Part shown: positions 21,066 through 29,531 of the stretch, piece by piece
Layout of the letters: the number at the start of each line of letters is the position of its first letter
Numbering within the stretch: the first letter of the stretch is position 1
DNA from: Candidatus Saccharimonadota bacterium
GTDB taxonomy: Bacteria > Patescibacteriota > Saccharimonadia > Saccharimonadales > Saccharimonadaceae
DNA: 43,877 bases
Direction of reading: 5' to 3'
NCBI GenBank assembly: GCA_017460225.1
Contig: JAFUBM010000009.1
Span: 1 to 43,877, forward strand
Notes under the pieces: model-generated
The model's input: the letters and a program-made list of their open reading frames with translations, nothing else
What the model was told of the DNA's origin: nothing
Database searches by the model: none
Translations under genes and position numbers: made by a program

Positions 21066-21319
21066 TAATAGTGTTCAAGGAGTTTTCTGACCACGCCAGA
21101 GAAGTGTTTGAGTGGCAAGAAGAGTTTGAGCGGCGGACGGGCAGAGAGGCTGAAACGCTTAACCCGGAGACGAAGGAAGGGGAGGGATTTTGTATGGCGC
21201 ACGGGGTGATGGAATATCCGACGATTTTGGTGATGGCGGAAGACGGAAAAGTGCTGGAAGAATGGAGAGGAACGCCGCTACCGCAGATTGATACAGTGAT
21301 GAGCTACGTTGTAAACTAG
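21056..21319 (+). CDS. Small thioredoxin-fold-like protein
   Basis: An 87-aa protein with a beta-alpha-beta start (MRVIIVFKEFSDHAREVFEWQEEF) and a cis-proline-like segment MEYPTILVMAEDGKVLEEWRG, as in thioredoxin or glutaredoxin folds. There is no CxxC active site; a single Cys lies in GFCMAHG. It overlaps the NrdR-like gene by 10 nt, so the two are co-translated. Together they hint at ribonucleotide reductase or redox control. The family assignment is structural intuition, not a clear motif match. Confidence 0.6.
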   Translation: MRVIIVFKEFSDHAREVFEWQEEFERRTGREAETLNPETKEGEGFCMAHGVMEYPTILVMAEDGKVLEEWRGTPLPQIDTVMSYVVN

Positions 21320-21329
21320 GGACAGAATA

Positions 21330-21338
21330 TGGTATAAT
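21330..21338 (+). promoter_or_regulatory. Extended -10 of ileS (leaderless)
   Basis: TGG-TATAAT with exactly 6 nt to ATG 21345. No Shine-Dalgarno. Confidence 0.7.
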
Positions 21339-21344
21339 AGGGGA

Positions 21345-24233
21345 ATGAAATATACCGCTGGAAATAGGCGACGAGCCGCCGAATATGAAAAAGCCATCAC
21401 AGAGTGGTGGAAAAAAGATAAAACGTTTGAGAAGAGTATCGAACAGCGGGATATTAGGGATTCTTATGTGTTCTATGATGGGCCACCGTTTATTACGGGG
21501 ATGCCGCACCATGGGACACTTTTGTCATCGATTGTAAAGGACGCGGTGCCGAGATATTGGACGATGCGGGGGAAGAGGGTGGAGAGACAATGGGGATGGG
21601 ATTGCCACGGGCTGCCAGCGGAGAACTTTGTAGAAAAACAACTAGGGATTACGGACCGACGGGAGATTGGGACAAAGATTTCTTTGGAGAACTATATTAT
21701 CAAGGCGCGCGAGAGCATGGTGGCGAACAGCGAGACTTGGCGTGGGACGATTGACCGGATTGGGCGATGGGTGGACTTTGACCAACCATATCGGACGATG
21801 AACAAGGAGTTTATGGAGAGCGTGTGGTGGGCGTTTAAGACGCTGTACGAGAAGGGGAAAATCTACGAGGGACGGAAGGTCCTAATGTATGATACGAAGT
21901 TTGCGACGCCGGTCAGCAAGGCTGAAGTGACAATGGATAATGATGCATATCAGACTGTAACCGATCCGTCGGCCTATGTGTTGTTCAAGAGCAAGGACTT
22001 TTATCTTTTGGCGTGGACGACGACGCCGTGGACGTTGCCGGGGAACTTGGTCTTGGCGGTCAATCCAGAGCTAGAGTATGGCATCTATAAGCTAAACGGC
22101 AAGAAAGTGGTCTTGGCAACGAAGCTGGCAGAAAAGGCGCTGGGAGAGGATTATAGCGAGCCGGTAAAGACGCTAAAAGGCGAGGAGCTAGTGGGGCTGG
22201 AATATGAGCCGCTGTTTGATTTTGCGAAAATGCTAGAAAAAGATCCGGAGAATAAGGGAAAAGAAGCATATAAGGTCTTAGGGGCGGAGTTTGTGTCGAG
22301 CGAAGAGGGGACGGGGATTGTGCACTGTGCGCCGGCCTATGGGGAAGATGACTATAAATTGTGTCAGGAAAATAACATCAAATTCCTGGATTTGATCGAC
22401 GAGAATGGCTACTATTTGCCGGAAGCGGCGGAAAAGCTGCGAGAAATCGGCGTGCGCGACACGAGCGAGCACGGAATAGAAATTTGGGCGGGGAATAAGT
22501 TTATCGCGAAAGTGCTCGAAGAGAAGAGGGTGATTTATCGGATTGAATATATTAAACACGAGTATCCGTTTAACCCGCGATCGAAGCAGAGGATTATGTA
22601 CCGGGCGTTTCCGAGCTGGTTCTTTGATGTGCAAGGCGCGAAGCCACTAATGCTGGAGAAGAACGAGAATATCAACTGGTTCCCGGAGCATATCAAGGAA
22701 GGGCGGTTCCGTAAGAACATTGAGGCGGCGCCGGACTGGAACTTGTCGCGCGACCGGTTCTGGGCGACGGCGATGCCGGTCTGGAAAGGGGACAAAGGCT
22801 CGGTTCGTGTGGTGGGGAGTTATGACGAGCTAGAACAATTGTCTGGGAAGCGGTTGGAGGACTATCACCGACCGTGGGTGGACGAGATTGAGTTTGATAT
22901 CGACGGAGAGCACTTTAAACGAATCGAGAAAGTCCTGGACTGCTGGTTTGAGAGCGGAAGCATGCCGTTTGCGCAGATGCATTATCCGTTTGAGAATAAA
23001 GAGAAGTTTGAGCGGAACTACCCGGCGGACTTTATCGTGGAGTATATCGGGCAGGTCCGGGCGTGGTTTTATTATGTTCACTGCGTAAATACGGCGTTGT
23101 TTGGGGAGGAGGCGTTTAAGAACGTGATTGTGACCGGGACGCTGGCCGGGAACGATGGGCGGAAGATGAGCAAGAGCCTTGGGAACTATACCGACCCGAA
23201 CGAGTTGATGGACAAGTTCTCGGCGGACAGTTTGCGGTTCTTATTGCTGTCGAGCCCAGTGCTAGCGGGCGAAGATTTTGCGCTATTAGACAAGGACGTC
23301 TCGGACGTGGCGCGGAAGCTGGCGATGATCTGGAACGTGTATGACTTCTTTACGACGTATGCGGCGGTGGACGGGTTTGACTCGGACGAGGCGAATATCG
23401 TGAAGCTGGAGAACGAACTGGACATTTGGATCGTGTCGCGAGTGCACCAGCTGCGCAACGAAATCGTGGAAGGTATGGAGGAATACAATCTGCCGAAGGC
23501 AGTGGGCGGAATCTTGCCGTTTATTGACGATCTTTCTAACTGGTTTGTACGGAGAAGCCGCCGACGCTTCTGGAAGAGCGAGGACGATAAAGATAAGTTT
23601 GAGGCGTACTCGACGCTGTATTATGTCTTGGTCTATCTAGCGGAGATTATGGCGCCGTTTACCCCATTCCTGTCCGAGGAACTATACCAGAAGATGACCG
23701 GCGAGGGCAGGTCTGTCCACTTGTGCGATTTCCCGGCGGCGGGGAAGATTGACCTGGAAGTCCTGGAACGGATGAAAGAGACGCGCGAGGCGATTGCGGA
23801 AGGGCTGATGCTTCGGATGCGCAAGAGCGACACAGAAGAACAAATTAAGGTGCGCCAGCCGCTTGCGAAGTTTATCTATAAGGGCAATAAGCTACCTGAG
23901 ACGTATGAAAATATCATCAAAGAAGAGATGAACGTGAAGGACGTGGAGGCGGGGAAAGAATATAAGCTTGACAAGAAGCTAACGAAAGAGCTACGCGAAG
24001 AAGGATTTGTGCGCGAGCTGATTCGCGTAGTGCAGAGCGCGAGAAAGAAGGCTGGGCTTAACGTGGACGACCGGATCAAGCTGGCGGTGACATTTGAGAT
24101 TCCGGAGAAGTTTGTGGAGACGGTGAAGACGGAAGTGCTGGCGGTGGAGCTTACGAAAGACGGGAACTTTGAGTATGATGAGATTGTGAAGGTTGAGGGG
24201 AAGCAGGGGACGATTAGCTTGAGCAAGGCTTAG
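21345..24233 (+). CDS. ileS: Isoleucyl-tRNA synthetase, eukaryote-like type 2
   Basis: A 962-aa class I synthetase that charges tRNA-Ile. The HIGH box appears as PHHG in FYDGPPFITGMPHHGTLLSS (about 45-64) and the KMSKS loop as RKMSKSLGNY. The editing domain lies between them (TTPWTLPGNLVLAV, then GTGIVHCAPAYGEDDY). The FYDGPPFxTGxPHxG form and overall layout are those of type 2 (eukaryote-like) IleRS, the class usually insensitive to mupirocin. There is no C-terminal zinc finger of the bacterial type 1 form. The gene is predicted to be leaderless and monocistronic. Confidence 0.97.
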   Translation: MKYTAGNRRRAAEYEKAITEWWKKDKTFEKSIEQRDIRDSYVFYDGPPFITGMPHHGTLLSSIVKDAVPRYWTMRGKRVERQWGWDCHGLPAENFVEKQLGITDRREIGTKISLENYIIKARESMVANSETWRGTIDRIGRWVDFDQPYRTMNKEFMESVWWAFKTLYEKGKIYEGRKVLMYDTKFATPVSKAEVTMDNDAYQTVTDPSAYVLFKSKDFYLLAWTTTPWTLPGNLVLAVNPELEYGIYKLNGKKVVLATKLAEKALGEDYSEPVKTLKGEELVGLEYEPLFDFAKMLEKDPENKGKEAYKVLGAEFVSSEEGTGIVHCAPAYGEDDYKLCQENNIKFLDLIDENGYYLPEAAEKLREIGVRDTSEHGIEIWAGNKFIAKVLEEKRVIYRIEYIKHEYPFNPRSKQRIMYRAFPSWFFDVQGAKPLMLEKNENINWFPEHIKEGRFRKNIEAAPDWNLSRDRFWATAMPVWKGDKGSVRVVGSYDELEQLSGKRLEDYHRPWVDEIEFDIDGEHFKRIEKVLDCWFESGSMPFAQMHYPFENKEKFERNYPADFIVEYIGQVRAWFYYVHCVNTALFGEEAFKNVIVTGTLAGNDGRKMSKSLGNYTDPNELMDKFSADSLRFLLLSSPVLAGEDFALLDKDVSDVARKLAMIWNVYDFFTTYAAVDGFDSDEANIVKLENELDIWIVSRVHQLRNEIVEGMEEYNLPKAVGGILPFIDDLSNWFVRRSRRRFWKSEDDKDKFEAYSTLYYVLVYLAEIMAPFTPFLSEELYQKMTGEGRSVHLCDFPAAGKIDLEVLERMKETREAIAEGLMLRMRKSDTEEQIKVRQPLAKFIYKGNKLPETYENIIKEEMNVKDVEAGKEYKLDKKLTKELREEGFVRELIRVVQSARKKAGLNVDDRIKLAVTFEIPEKFVETVKTEVLAVELTKDGNFEYDEIVKVEGKQGTISLSKA

Positions 24234-24237
24234 TATG

Positions 24238-24327
24238 GTTTTCTCAATTCAAAAGCTTTAAAAACGTATTTTTTGCTGAAACGCTCAAAAATAGTTTTCA
24301 GAACTTTTGAATTAGAAAACTGTTTTT
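24238..24327 (+). terminator. Long AT-rich inverted repeat, likely ileS terminator
   Basis: Arms 24238-24255 and 24304-24320 are complementary over 17 pairs with one bulged base (GTTTTCT, AATTCAAAAG). They enclose a 48-nt centre with a smaller nested hairpin. A T-rich stretch TGTTTTTTG follows. It could be an AT-rich terminator or the remnant of a small inverted-repeat element. The rest of 24234-24495 is promoter and A-rich leader. Confidence 0.5.
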
Positions 24328-24349
24328 TGATGGCTTAGAACAGGGGTGA

Positions 24350-24401
24350 GTTGACAAAAGGAGGGAAATAAAGCATAAGAAGTGTTGACAAAATGAGGGA
24401 A
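24350..24401 (+). repeat. Direct repeat in promoter region
   Basis: GTTGACAAAAGGAGGGAA (24350-24367) and GTTGACAAAATGAGGGAA (24384-24401) differ at one base and are 34 bp apart, about three helical turns. The second copy contains the true -35 TTGACA. The first has no good -10, so it may be an operator copy or a duplicated promoter half. Confidence 0.75.
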
Positions 24402-24413
24402 GTGTGCTATACT
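24385..24413 (+). promoter_or_regulatory. Strong promoter of the 84-aa protein gene
   Basis: TTGACA (24385-24390), 17 nt, TGC-TATACT (hexamer 24408-24413). Predicted start near 24420, then a 76-nt A-rich, unstructured leader with AAGGAAAACC before ATG 24496. Confidence 0.85.
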
Positions 24414-24495
24414 CAAAATCAGTTAGGAAATAAAATAAAAAACCTAGCAAATAAAAATAAACAATAATAAAAACAAAAAAGCAAGGAAAACCAAA

Positions 24496-24750
24496 ATGAG
24501 CGAAAAAATTAAAATAAGCGAAGGAGCGGAAGGGGAATGGAAGATCCCCAAAGAAACTAATATTGAGCACGGCGTGCTTGAGGACGCGAAAGTTGGTGAC
24601 TTTGTACCCTACGAAAACGAAGAGAAATACGATTCTGGGGAGAATCTAAATGTGGACCCCGAGGTTGAACACCGAATCGAACTCTTTGAGAAGGCGCGAG
24701 CGAAGAGAATTGGTAAGCGCGTACTTGCTTTGGCAGGAAAGGCGGCGTAA
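24496..24750 (+). CDS. Hypothetical small acidic protein
   Basis: An 84-aa protein I do not recognise. It is acidic and probably disordered in its first 60 residues (IKISEGAEGEWKIPKE, DFVPYENEEKYDSGEN), with a short basic helix at the end (EKARAKRIGKRVLALAG). It has no cysteine, signal peptide or membrane segment. The strong promoter with long A-rich leader and the following terminator show it is expressed alone, probably at a high level. Base composition is less G-rich than its neighbours. Confidence 0.65.
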   Translation: MSEKIKISEGAEGEWKIPKETNIEHGVLEDAKVGDFVPYENEEKYDSGENLNVDPEVEHRIELFEKARAKRIGKRVLALAGKAA

Positions 24751-24817
24751 CGGGACCTATGTAAAAAACGAAACAAACATCAAACCATAACAGGAAGAAG
24801 GTGATTATTGAGAAGAC

Positions 24818-24842
24818 GAGCTCCGGCAACGGAGCTCTTTTT
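24818..24842 (+). terminator. Terminator after the 84-aa protein gene
   Basis: GAGCTCCG/CGGAGCTC stem (8 bp) with GCAA loop and T5. Confidence 0.88.
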
Positions 24843-24845
24843 GGC

Positions 24846-24874
24846 TTGTCAAAGCATTACGGTTGTGGTAAGAT
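24846..24874 (+). promoter_or_regulatory. Promoter of the surface-protein operon
   Basis: TTGTCA (24846-24851), 17 nt, TGG-TAAGAT (hexamer 24869-24874). Predicted start near 24881; short leader with GGGAG before ATG 24898. A second TAAAAT lies at 24879-24884. Confidence 0.65.
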
Positions 24875-24897
24875 GGAGTAAAATAGGGAGAATTATA

Positions 24898-25170
24898 ATG
24901 AACACAAACATACCGGAAAGGGGAGAAGAAATCCTAGAAGAGAAGCTGATGGAGGAGCTGCTGTCGACTTTGCCGACGGAGTCACTGAAAGAACTGAGCG
25001 AACTAATCAAGAGAGACGAGCTAACTGAGGAGAAGTTTATGGCGGTGATAGAGAAAGCGGGTATCAAGAAGGAGAGCGTAGCGAAGAAAGTCTACGATGA
25101 ATATGCGCGTGAGTATCTAGGAAAAGAAGCCGAAGACCTGGATGACGAAGCAACGGGAGAGGAGGAATAA
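24898..25170 (+). CDS. Hypothetical acidic helical protein, first gene of surface operon
   Basis: A 90-aa protein that I cannot assign. It is helical and highly acidic ([20 protein letters not shown], then a C-terminal tail [12 protein letters not shown]). I use ATG 24898, since an in-frame TTG at 24808 would include the previous terminator. Its stop shares a base with the next start (TAATG), so translation is coupled to the surface protein that follows. It may be a cytoplasmic partner of that protein. Confidence 0.65.
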   Translation: MNTNIPERGEEILEEKLMEELLSTLPTESLKELSELIKRDELTEEKFMAVIEKAGIKKESVAKKVYDEYAREYLGKEAEDLDDEATGEEE

Positions 25171-27005
25171 TGTATTACGAAAAAGAAAGTCGCGAAGAAA
25201 TCCGCCGGAGATATGAGGAGATTTTTGGTGTAGAAGAGGAGATGAAGGAAATTGGCGGGAGAGTGGCGAAGATAGCGGAAGAGGCGAAGCCGGAGGAGAC
25301 AACGGAGCCGGAGAAAGAGACAGAGAAAGCGGAGGAGCCGGAGAAAGTAGAAGCGCCGGTAGCAGAGGAGCCAGAAGAGACGCCGGAAGCGGAGCCGATA
25401 GTGGTGACAACGGAAGAGGCGGTGGTTGAGGAAACGCCAGAAGAGCCAGCGGCCGAAGAGACGCCAGAAGAATCGACGCCGGTGGTCGAGGAGACTACGG
25501 AAAAAGATAGTGAGACGGAAGATAGCGAGACGGCGGAGGCTGAAGACCTAGAAGCAGAGCGGATGGGATATGCGGCGCAAATCCGGGAGTTTTTCCGGAG
25601 TCCGGAAAAGCGGACGCTAAGACGGAGAATTGCGGCGGGATTTTTGGCACTGTTAGCTAGCGCGGGGGTAGTTTACGGCGCTGCGAAAGCGATGCGAAAT
25701 AGTGGCGGCGGAGAGGAAGCTGCGATAGAGTTTGAGCCGACGACGGCGACAGAGACCGTAGCGCCACCGATTTTTGTGTCGAAAGCAGAAACAATCGTGC
25801 AGAATATGGAGTTTAACGCGCCGGGGGCGGCGGAGACGTTTGCGGTGCCGGCAGCAGAGACAACGACGCCAGTGGCGACACCGGCCGCAGAGACGGCTGC
25901 GGCTGAGACTGAGGTGGAGATGCCGGTAGCGCGAAACCAATACGATGCAAAGGGGCTATGGGGAAGCTCGAGAAAAACCGGACCAAACGCCGTAGCGAGC
26001 GCACTGGAAATCCGGGAAGTGGTAGGGGAGGACGCACGCGACGCAGTAGTCTATACCGCGACAATGGACGAGGCGATGGCGATGTTTATCGCCGGGATGC
26101 CGGACGAAGCCAAGACCGGAAGCCTAGAAGTCTTCCGCGGGATGGATATGAAGCAGATGGAGACGGCGCTCGCAAGCATTACGGACGAGGAAGCTTACGG
26201 GCGGATCTATGCGGACTTTGTGCGGATTACCAGGGGCGCGAAGGCGGAGGCAACGACGCTTGAGGCGGGGAACTATGACAACGCTTTCCTCTATACGCTC
26301 GACCCGAATAATCTGACGCCGGAAAATATGATCCTTGAGCGGACAGTGACGTACGAGAGCGGGACGCCGGTGACGAAGTTGACTTATTATGATGAACAGG
26401 GGCGAGAACTGGGGTATATGTTAGTCAAGACGGGACAGGGAGAAGTCAACGGTTGTATGCAAGTAGTGGCGGTGCATCCGGCGGAAGTATTTACGAGCTT
26501 GCCGGAAGCGGAACCGGAGCCAGAACCAACTCCAACGCCGACACCGACTCCAGAACCGACACCGACTCCAGAACCGACTCCGGTACCGATTGACATAACG
26601 CCGACACCGGAACCGACACCTACTCCGACCCCAGAACCTACGCCGACCCCAACTCCAGAGCCTACTCCGACACCTACGCCGGAGCCGACACCAGAAGTGA
26701 TTAAGCAGAAGGACCCGGAAAGCGAAATTGAGCACGCGCAGACGGGGGATGATGCGGCGGGAGAGATTACGCAACATACCTTGGATGAGACGCCAGTGAC
26801 GACCGAACAGACAGTAGATATGACCCAAGAGGGAACGGTGGAAGTCCCGCAGGTAGAAGCACAACCGGGCGATGCGGCGGAACAAGCGGCGGCGGATCAG
26901 GCAGCGGCAGAGATGGCCCAGACGATAGCGGAGCAGACGCCAGAAGAAAGACAGGCGGTGGAAGATAACTATATCGAAGACATCCTAAACGGAGGAGCTA
27001 TCTGA
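25170..27005 (+). CDS. Large single-pass membrane protein with Pro/Thr/Glu repeat
   Basis: A 611-aa protein. Residues 1-150 are extremely Glu/Pro-rich and presumably cytoplasmic. A basic patch (KRTLRRR, about 147-153) precedes one membrane segment (about 154-174, [18 protein letters not shown]), so the positive-inside rule puts the C-terminal part outside. A possible folded domain (about 255-440, starting near YDAKGLWG) is followed by a PEPTPTPTP repeat (about 446-509) and an acidic Gln/Ala-rich tail. I know no named family. The Pro-rich stalk suggests a spacer holding a domain away from the cell, perhaps for contact with a host or partner cell. It is coupled on both sides by 1-nt start/stop overlaps. 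Confidence 0.75.
   Translation: MYYEKESREEIRRRYEEIFGVEEEMKEIGGRVAKIAEEAKPEETTEPEKETEKAEEPEKVEAPVAEEPEETPEAEPIVVTTEEAVVEETPEEPAAEETPEESTPVVEETTEKDSETEDSETAEAEDLEAERMGYAAQIREFFRSPEKRTLRRRIAAGFLALLASAGVVYGAAKAMRNSGGGEEAAIEFEPTTATETVAPPIFVSKAETIVQNMEFNAPGAAETFAVPAAETTTPVATPAAETAAAETEVEMPVARNQYDAKGLWGSSRKTGPNAVASALEIREVVGEDARDAVVYTATMDEAMAMFIAGMPDEAKTGSLEVFRGMDMKQMETALASITDEEAYGRIYADFVRITRGAKAEATTLEAGNYDNAFLYTLDPNNLTPENMILERTVTYESGTPVTKLTYYDEQGRELGYMLVKTGQGEVNGCMQVVAVHPAEVFTSLPEAEPEPEPTPTPTPTPEPTPTPEPTPVPIDITPTPEPTPTPTPEPTPTPTPEPTPTPTPEPTPEVIKQKDPESEIEHAQTGDDAAGEITQHTLDETPVTTEQTVDMTQEGTVEVPQVEAQPGDAAEQAAADQAAAEMAQTIAEQTPEERQAVEDNYIEDILNGGAI
26518..26694 (+). repeat. Minisatellite-like PEPTPTP coding repeat
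   Basis: Degenerate tandem units of GAACCGACACCGACTCCA type encode Pro-Glu-Pro-Thr and Pro-Thr repeats. Unit length varies (6, 12, 18, 24 nt), so slippage can change stalk length. Confidence 0.85.
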
Positions 27006-28351
27006 TGAAAGATAAGAAGAAAAAGAAAATCATCATCAGCGCGATGTTGCTGGGGTTGCTGGTGAATGTTGTAAAAATTACAACAGTGGCAGCTTGGGGA
27101 CCAGAACGGACGACCTATACTAACGAAAGCCCGGCGCCAAAAGCGGTGTTTAACTCAATTACGAATAACGCGGCGGTAGGGGACGAGCGAAACTTTGTAC
27201 GGATAGTAGAAGTCGACCCCAGCGGAGCAAAGCACGAATACATGAACGAAGTGGATGTGTCGGGCGGACATGACTACGAGGTCTATATCTATTATCATAA
27301 CAATGCGAGCGAGACCTATAACGATAAAGAACACGAATACGTGGGAGTGGCGCGCGACACGAAACTGGCGACAAGTTTCCCGACAAGCTTGAAGGCGGGC
27401 GAGGCGGGGACGGTTTCTGCGACCATCTCGGCGAGCAATACACTGGTGGAGAAGGTGTGGGATGAGGCGTTTATGAAAGCGACGGAGGACGTAACGCTAG
27501 CTTATATTTCGGCGAGTGCAAAAATCTATAATGATTGGAATAAAGACGGGACGGTATTGTCGACGGATTTGTTTAACGGGGAAGGGACGTATCTGGGGCT
27601 AAAGAGCCTGAACGGAGTAATTTTGGGCTGCGACCGGTATTCGGGGTATATCTTGTACCGGATTAGGGCGACAAAAGTGGCGGTGGAGCCGGAGCCAGAA
27701 CCGGAACGGCCGGAAGAAACGACGAGCGGATTCTCGGTTGACAAGCAAGTGTCGAAAGACGGCGGGGTTACCTGGACGGATAATGTGTCTGTGACACCGG
27801 GAGAGACACTAGAGTTTAGGGTGAGCTATAAGAACACCGGGACGGTAGCACAAACGGGAGTGACGATTTCTGATACGCTAGAGGGGGCGGCGGGGACGGA
27901 GTATGTGGCAGGTTCAACGCGGATTGTGCGCGGAGAGACAGAAACGATTGTGCAAGACGCGGACGGGACGGGGCTGTTCTCCGGAGGACTGGTGATAGGG
28001 ACGGTGGCGGCAGGAGAGGAAATTGAAATCCACTATAAGGTAAAAATCCAGGGGACGGATAAGTTTGCTTGCGGGAAGACAGTGCTGTATAACCTTGCGG
28101 GGGTGTCGGGGAAGCGGGCGGACGACGCGAGCGCAGGAGTAGCTTCTAGATATGATAAGGTGCAGATAGAAGTAATAAGAGAGGATGAAGGGTGTTTGCC
28201 GGCCGAGATTCCGGAGACGGGACCGGCGCAGATTATCTTGGCGAGTGTAGTGTCACTAGGACTGTTGGTGGGGATGGGCTACTGGCTAAACTCGAAGCAT
28301 CAGCTCCGAAAGTTAGAGCAACAGGCTAAGGGGCTTGATAAAAATCAATAG
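27005..28351 (+). CDS. Secreted surface protein with DUF11-like domain and IPETG sorting signal
   Basis: A 448-aa exported protein. A lysine-rich start and hydrophobic stretch (about 8-28) form a signal peptide, with cleavage likely near TVAA-WG. An N-terminal extracellular region (about 35-225) is followed by a short EPEPEPERPEE linker. A DUF11-like beta-sandwich (about 240-365) contains PGETLEFRVSYKNTGTVAQT and ISDTLEGAAGTEYV. The C-terminus carries IPETGP, a hydrophobic helix and a positive tail, a sortase substrate signal. No sortase is in the window. The ATG overlaps the previous stop (TGATG). A perfect palindrome shared with murG lies within the signal-peptide codons at 27067-27085. Confidence 0.85.
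   Translation: MKDKKKKKIIISAMLLGLLVNVVKITTVAAWGPERTTYTNESPAPKAVFNSITNNAAVGDERNFVRIVEVDPSGAKHEYMNEVDVSGGHDYEVYIYYHNNASETYNDKEHEYVGVARDTKLATSFPTSLKAGEAGTVSATISASNTLVEKVWDEAFMKATEDVTLAYISASAKIYNDWNKDGTVLSTDLFNGEGTYLGLKSLNGVILGCDRYSGYILYRIRATKVAVEPEPEPERPEETTSGFSVDKQVSKDGGVTWTDNVSVTPGETLEFRVSYKNTGTVAQTGVTISDTLEGAAGTEYVAGSTRIVRGETETIVQDADGTGLFSGGLVIGTVAAGEEIEIHYKVKIQGTDKFACGKTVLYNLAGVSGKRADDASAGVASRYDKVQIEVIREDEGCLPAEIPETGPAQIILASVVSLGLLVGMGYWLNSKHQLRKLEQQAKGLDKNQ
27067..27085 (+). repeat. Intragenic 19-nt palindrome, family 2 copy 1
   Basis: TGTTGTAA-AAA-TTACAACA, perfect 8-bp arms. Including three upstream bases, 22 nt are identical to 43828-43849 in murG, in the same reading frame (both encode NVVKITT). 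Confidence 0.85.
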
Positions 28352-28354
28352 ATA

Positions 28355-28363
28355 TGATAGAAT
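28355..28363 (+). promoter_or_regulatory. Extended -10 of rplU
   Basis: TGA-TAGAAT, predicted start near 28370; the 22-nt leader holds AAAGGA. Confidence 0.55.
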
Positions 28364-28391
28364 AAGAGGACTTAATAAAACAAAGGATTTT

Positions 28392-28700
28392 ATGAAGAAA
28401 GCAGTCATTAGACTTGGCGGCAAGCAGTATGTAGTCGCCGAGAAAGAGACCCTTAGGGTGGACCTCCTCCCTGAAGGAACGAAAGAGCTCGAGATGGACG
28501 CTTTGCTCGTAATTGACGGCGAGAAGACCGAAGTGGGCGCGCCGACGGTTAAGGGAGTGAAAGTAAAAGCGAAAGTTGTGGAAGAGCTAGTAAAGGGCGA
28601 CAAAGTCCGCGTAATCCGCTATCACTCCAAGAAGCGTGTGCATAAAGAAAACGGACACCGCCAAAAATACTCTTTGATCGAGATTGAGAGTATCAAATAG
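28392..28700 (+). CDS. rplU: Ribosomal protein bL21
   Basis: A 102-aa large-subunit protein. The N-terminal RLGGKQYVV and the C-terminal KVRVIRYHSKKRVHKENGHRQKY, a basic loop contacting 23S rRNA, are diagnostic. I start at ATG 28392 (MKKAVIRLGGKQY); the in-frame upstream ATG near 28335 lies in the previous gene. bL27 normally follows bL21, but here a terminator and parA follow. Confidence 0.95.
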   Translation: MKKAVIRLGGKQYVVAEKETLRVDLLPEGTKELEMDALLVIDGEKTEVGAPTVKGVKVKAKVVEELVKGDKVRVIRYHSKKRVHKENGHRQKYSLIEIESIK

Positions 28701-28706
28701 TCACTA

Positions 28707-28732
28707 AACCATCTAGCAATAGATGGTTTTTT
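28707..28732 (+). terminator. Terminator of rplU
   Basis: AACCATCT/AGATGGTT stem, loop AGCAAT, then T6. Confidence 0.88.
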
Positions 28733-28736
28733 GTTA

Positions 28737-28742
28737 TATAAT
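28737..28742 (+). promoter_or_regulatory. -10 box of parAB (nearly leaderless)
   Basis: TATAAT with a 9-nt spacer to ATG 28752; the predicted leader is about 3 nt. It starts 5 nt after the rplU terminator. Confidence 0.6.
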
Positions 28743-28751
28743 AAACCGTAT

Positions 28752-29531
28752 ATGGCTACTGTGATTTGTATTACGAATCAAAAGGGAGGTGTCGGTAAAA
28801 CCACAACGGCGGTAAACCTGGCTTATTATCTGGCGAAGGACCGGTTGCGGACGCTAGTGATAGATTTTGACCCGCAGGGAAACGCGACGAGCGGACTAGG
28901 GATTGATAAAGACGAGCTAGAGGCGGGAATGGTAGAGGTGATGGCGGGAGAGGTGGCGCTAGAAGGGGTAATCTTGGGGACGCGGACAAAAAACTTAGAC
29001 ATTGCGCCGACGACGCCAGAGCTAGCGAACGCGGAAGTTGAGCTAGTGGGCAGGCAGGGGAAGTTTACGATTTTGAAGAACGCGATTGCGAGAGTGGCAA
29101 CGGATTATGATTATATCTTGATTGATTCGCCACCGAGCCTGTCGCTGTTGACGGTGAACGGGATGATTGCGTCGGACTATCTGCTGCTGCCGGTGCAGAC
29201 GGAGTTTTATGCGCTGGAGGGGGTAGCACAGCTACTAGAGAGTATGAAGCTGGTGCGGAAAGCGATGAATCCACAGTTGCAACTGCTCGGAGTGCTGGCG
29301 ACGATGTATGACAAGCGGACGAGCTTGTCGGCGCAGGTGCTAGCGGAAATCAAAAAGTACTTTAAGGACAAGACGTTTGAGACGACAATCCCGAGAAATG
29401 TGCGGATTGCGGAAGCGCCGAGCCACGGCGCGCCGGTAGGGGAGTACGATAAGTTTTCTAAGGGCGCGAGAGCTTACAAAGAGCTGGCGCGCGAGGTAGA
29501 GGCGCGAACCGGGAAAGGAGGAAAGCAATAA
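28752..29531 (+). CDS. parA: Chromosome partitioning ATPase ParA (Soj)
   Basis: A 259-aa Walker-type ATPase that moves ParB-bound origins. It has the deviant Walker A KGGVGKTTTAVNLA (about 11-24), Walker A' DFDPQGNATSGLG and Walker B DYILIDSPPSLS. There is no N-terminal HTH, so it is the chromosomal (type Ib-like) form. I start it at ATG 28752, giving the usual MATVICITNQKGG. It overlaps parB by one base (TAATG). Confidence 0.95.
   Translation: MATVICITNQKGGVGKTTTAVNLAYYLAKDRLRTLVIDFDPQGNATSGLGIDKDELEAGMVEVMAGEVALEGVILGTRTKNLDIAPTTPELANAEVELVGRQGKFTILKNAIARVATDYDYILIDSPPSLSLLTVNGMIASDYLLLPVQTEFYALEGVAQLLESMKLVRKAMNPQLQLLGVLATMYDKRTSLSAQVLAEIKKYFKDKTFETTIPRNVRIAEAPSHGAPVGEYDKFSKGARAYKELAREVEARTGKGGKQ

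Noticed and set aside
20710-21315. Inverted 11-mer pair TTTACAACGTA / TACGTTGTAAA about 600 bp apart in the nrdR region
   Set aside because: Short, far apart, each within coding sequence; chance cannot be excluded and there is no third copy that I found.
24808-24897. TTG-started N-terminal extension of the 90-aa protein
   Set aside because: It would translate through an intrinsic terminator and the promoter; ATG 24898 is preceded by GGGAG.
26518-26694. CRISPR-like or tandem-repeat array
   Set aside because: Units vary in length, have no spacers and translate cleanly into a Pro/Thr/Glu stalk in frame. No CRISPR array or cas gene is in the window.
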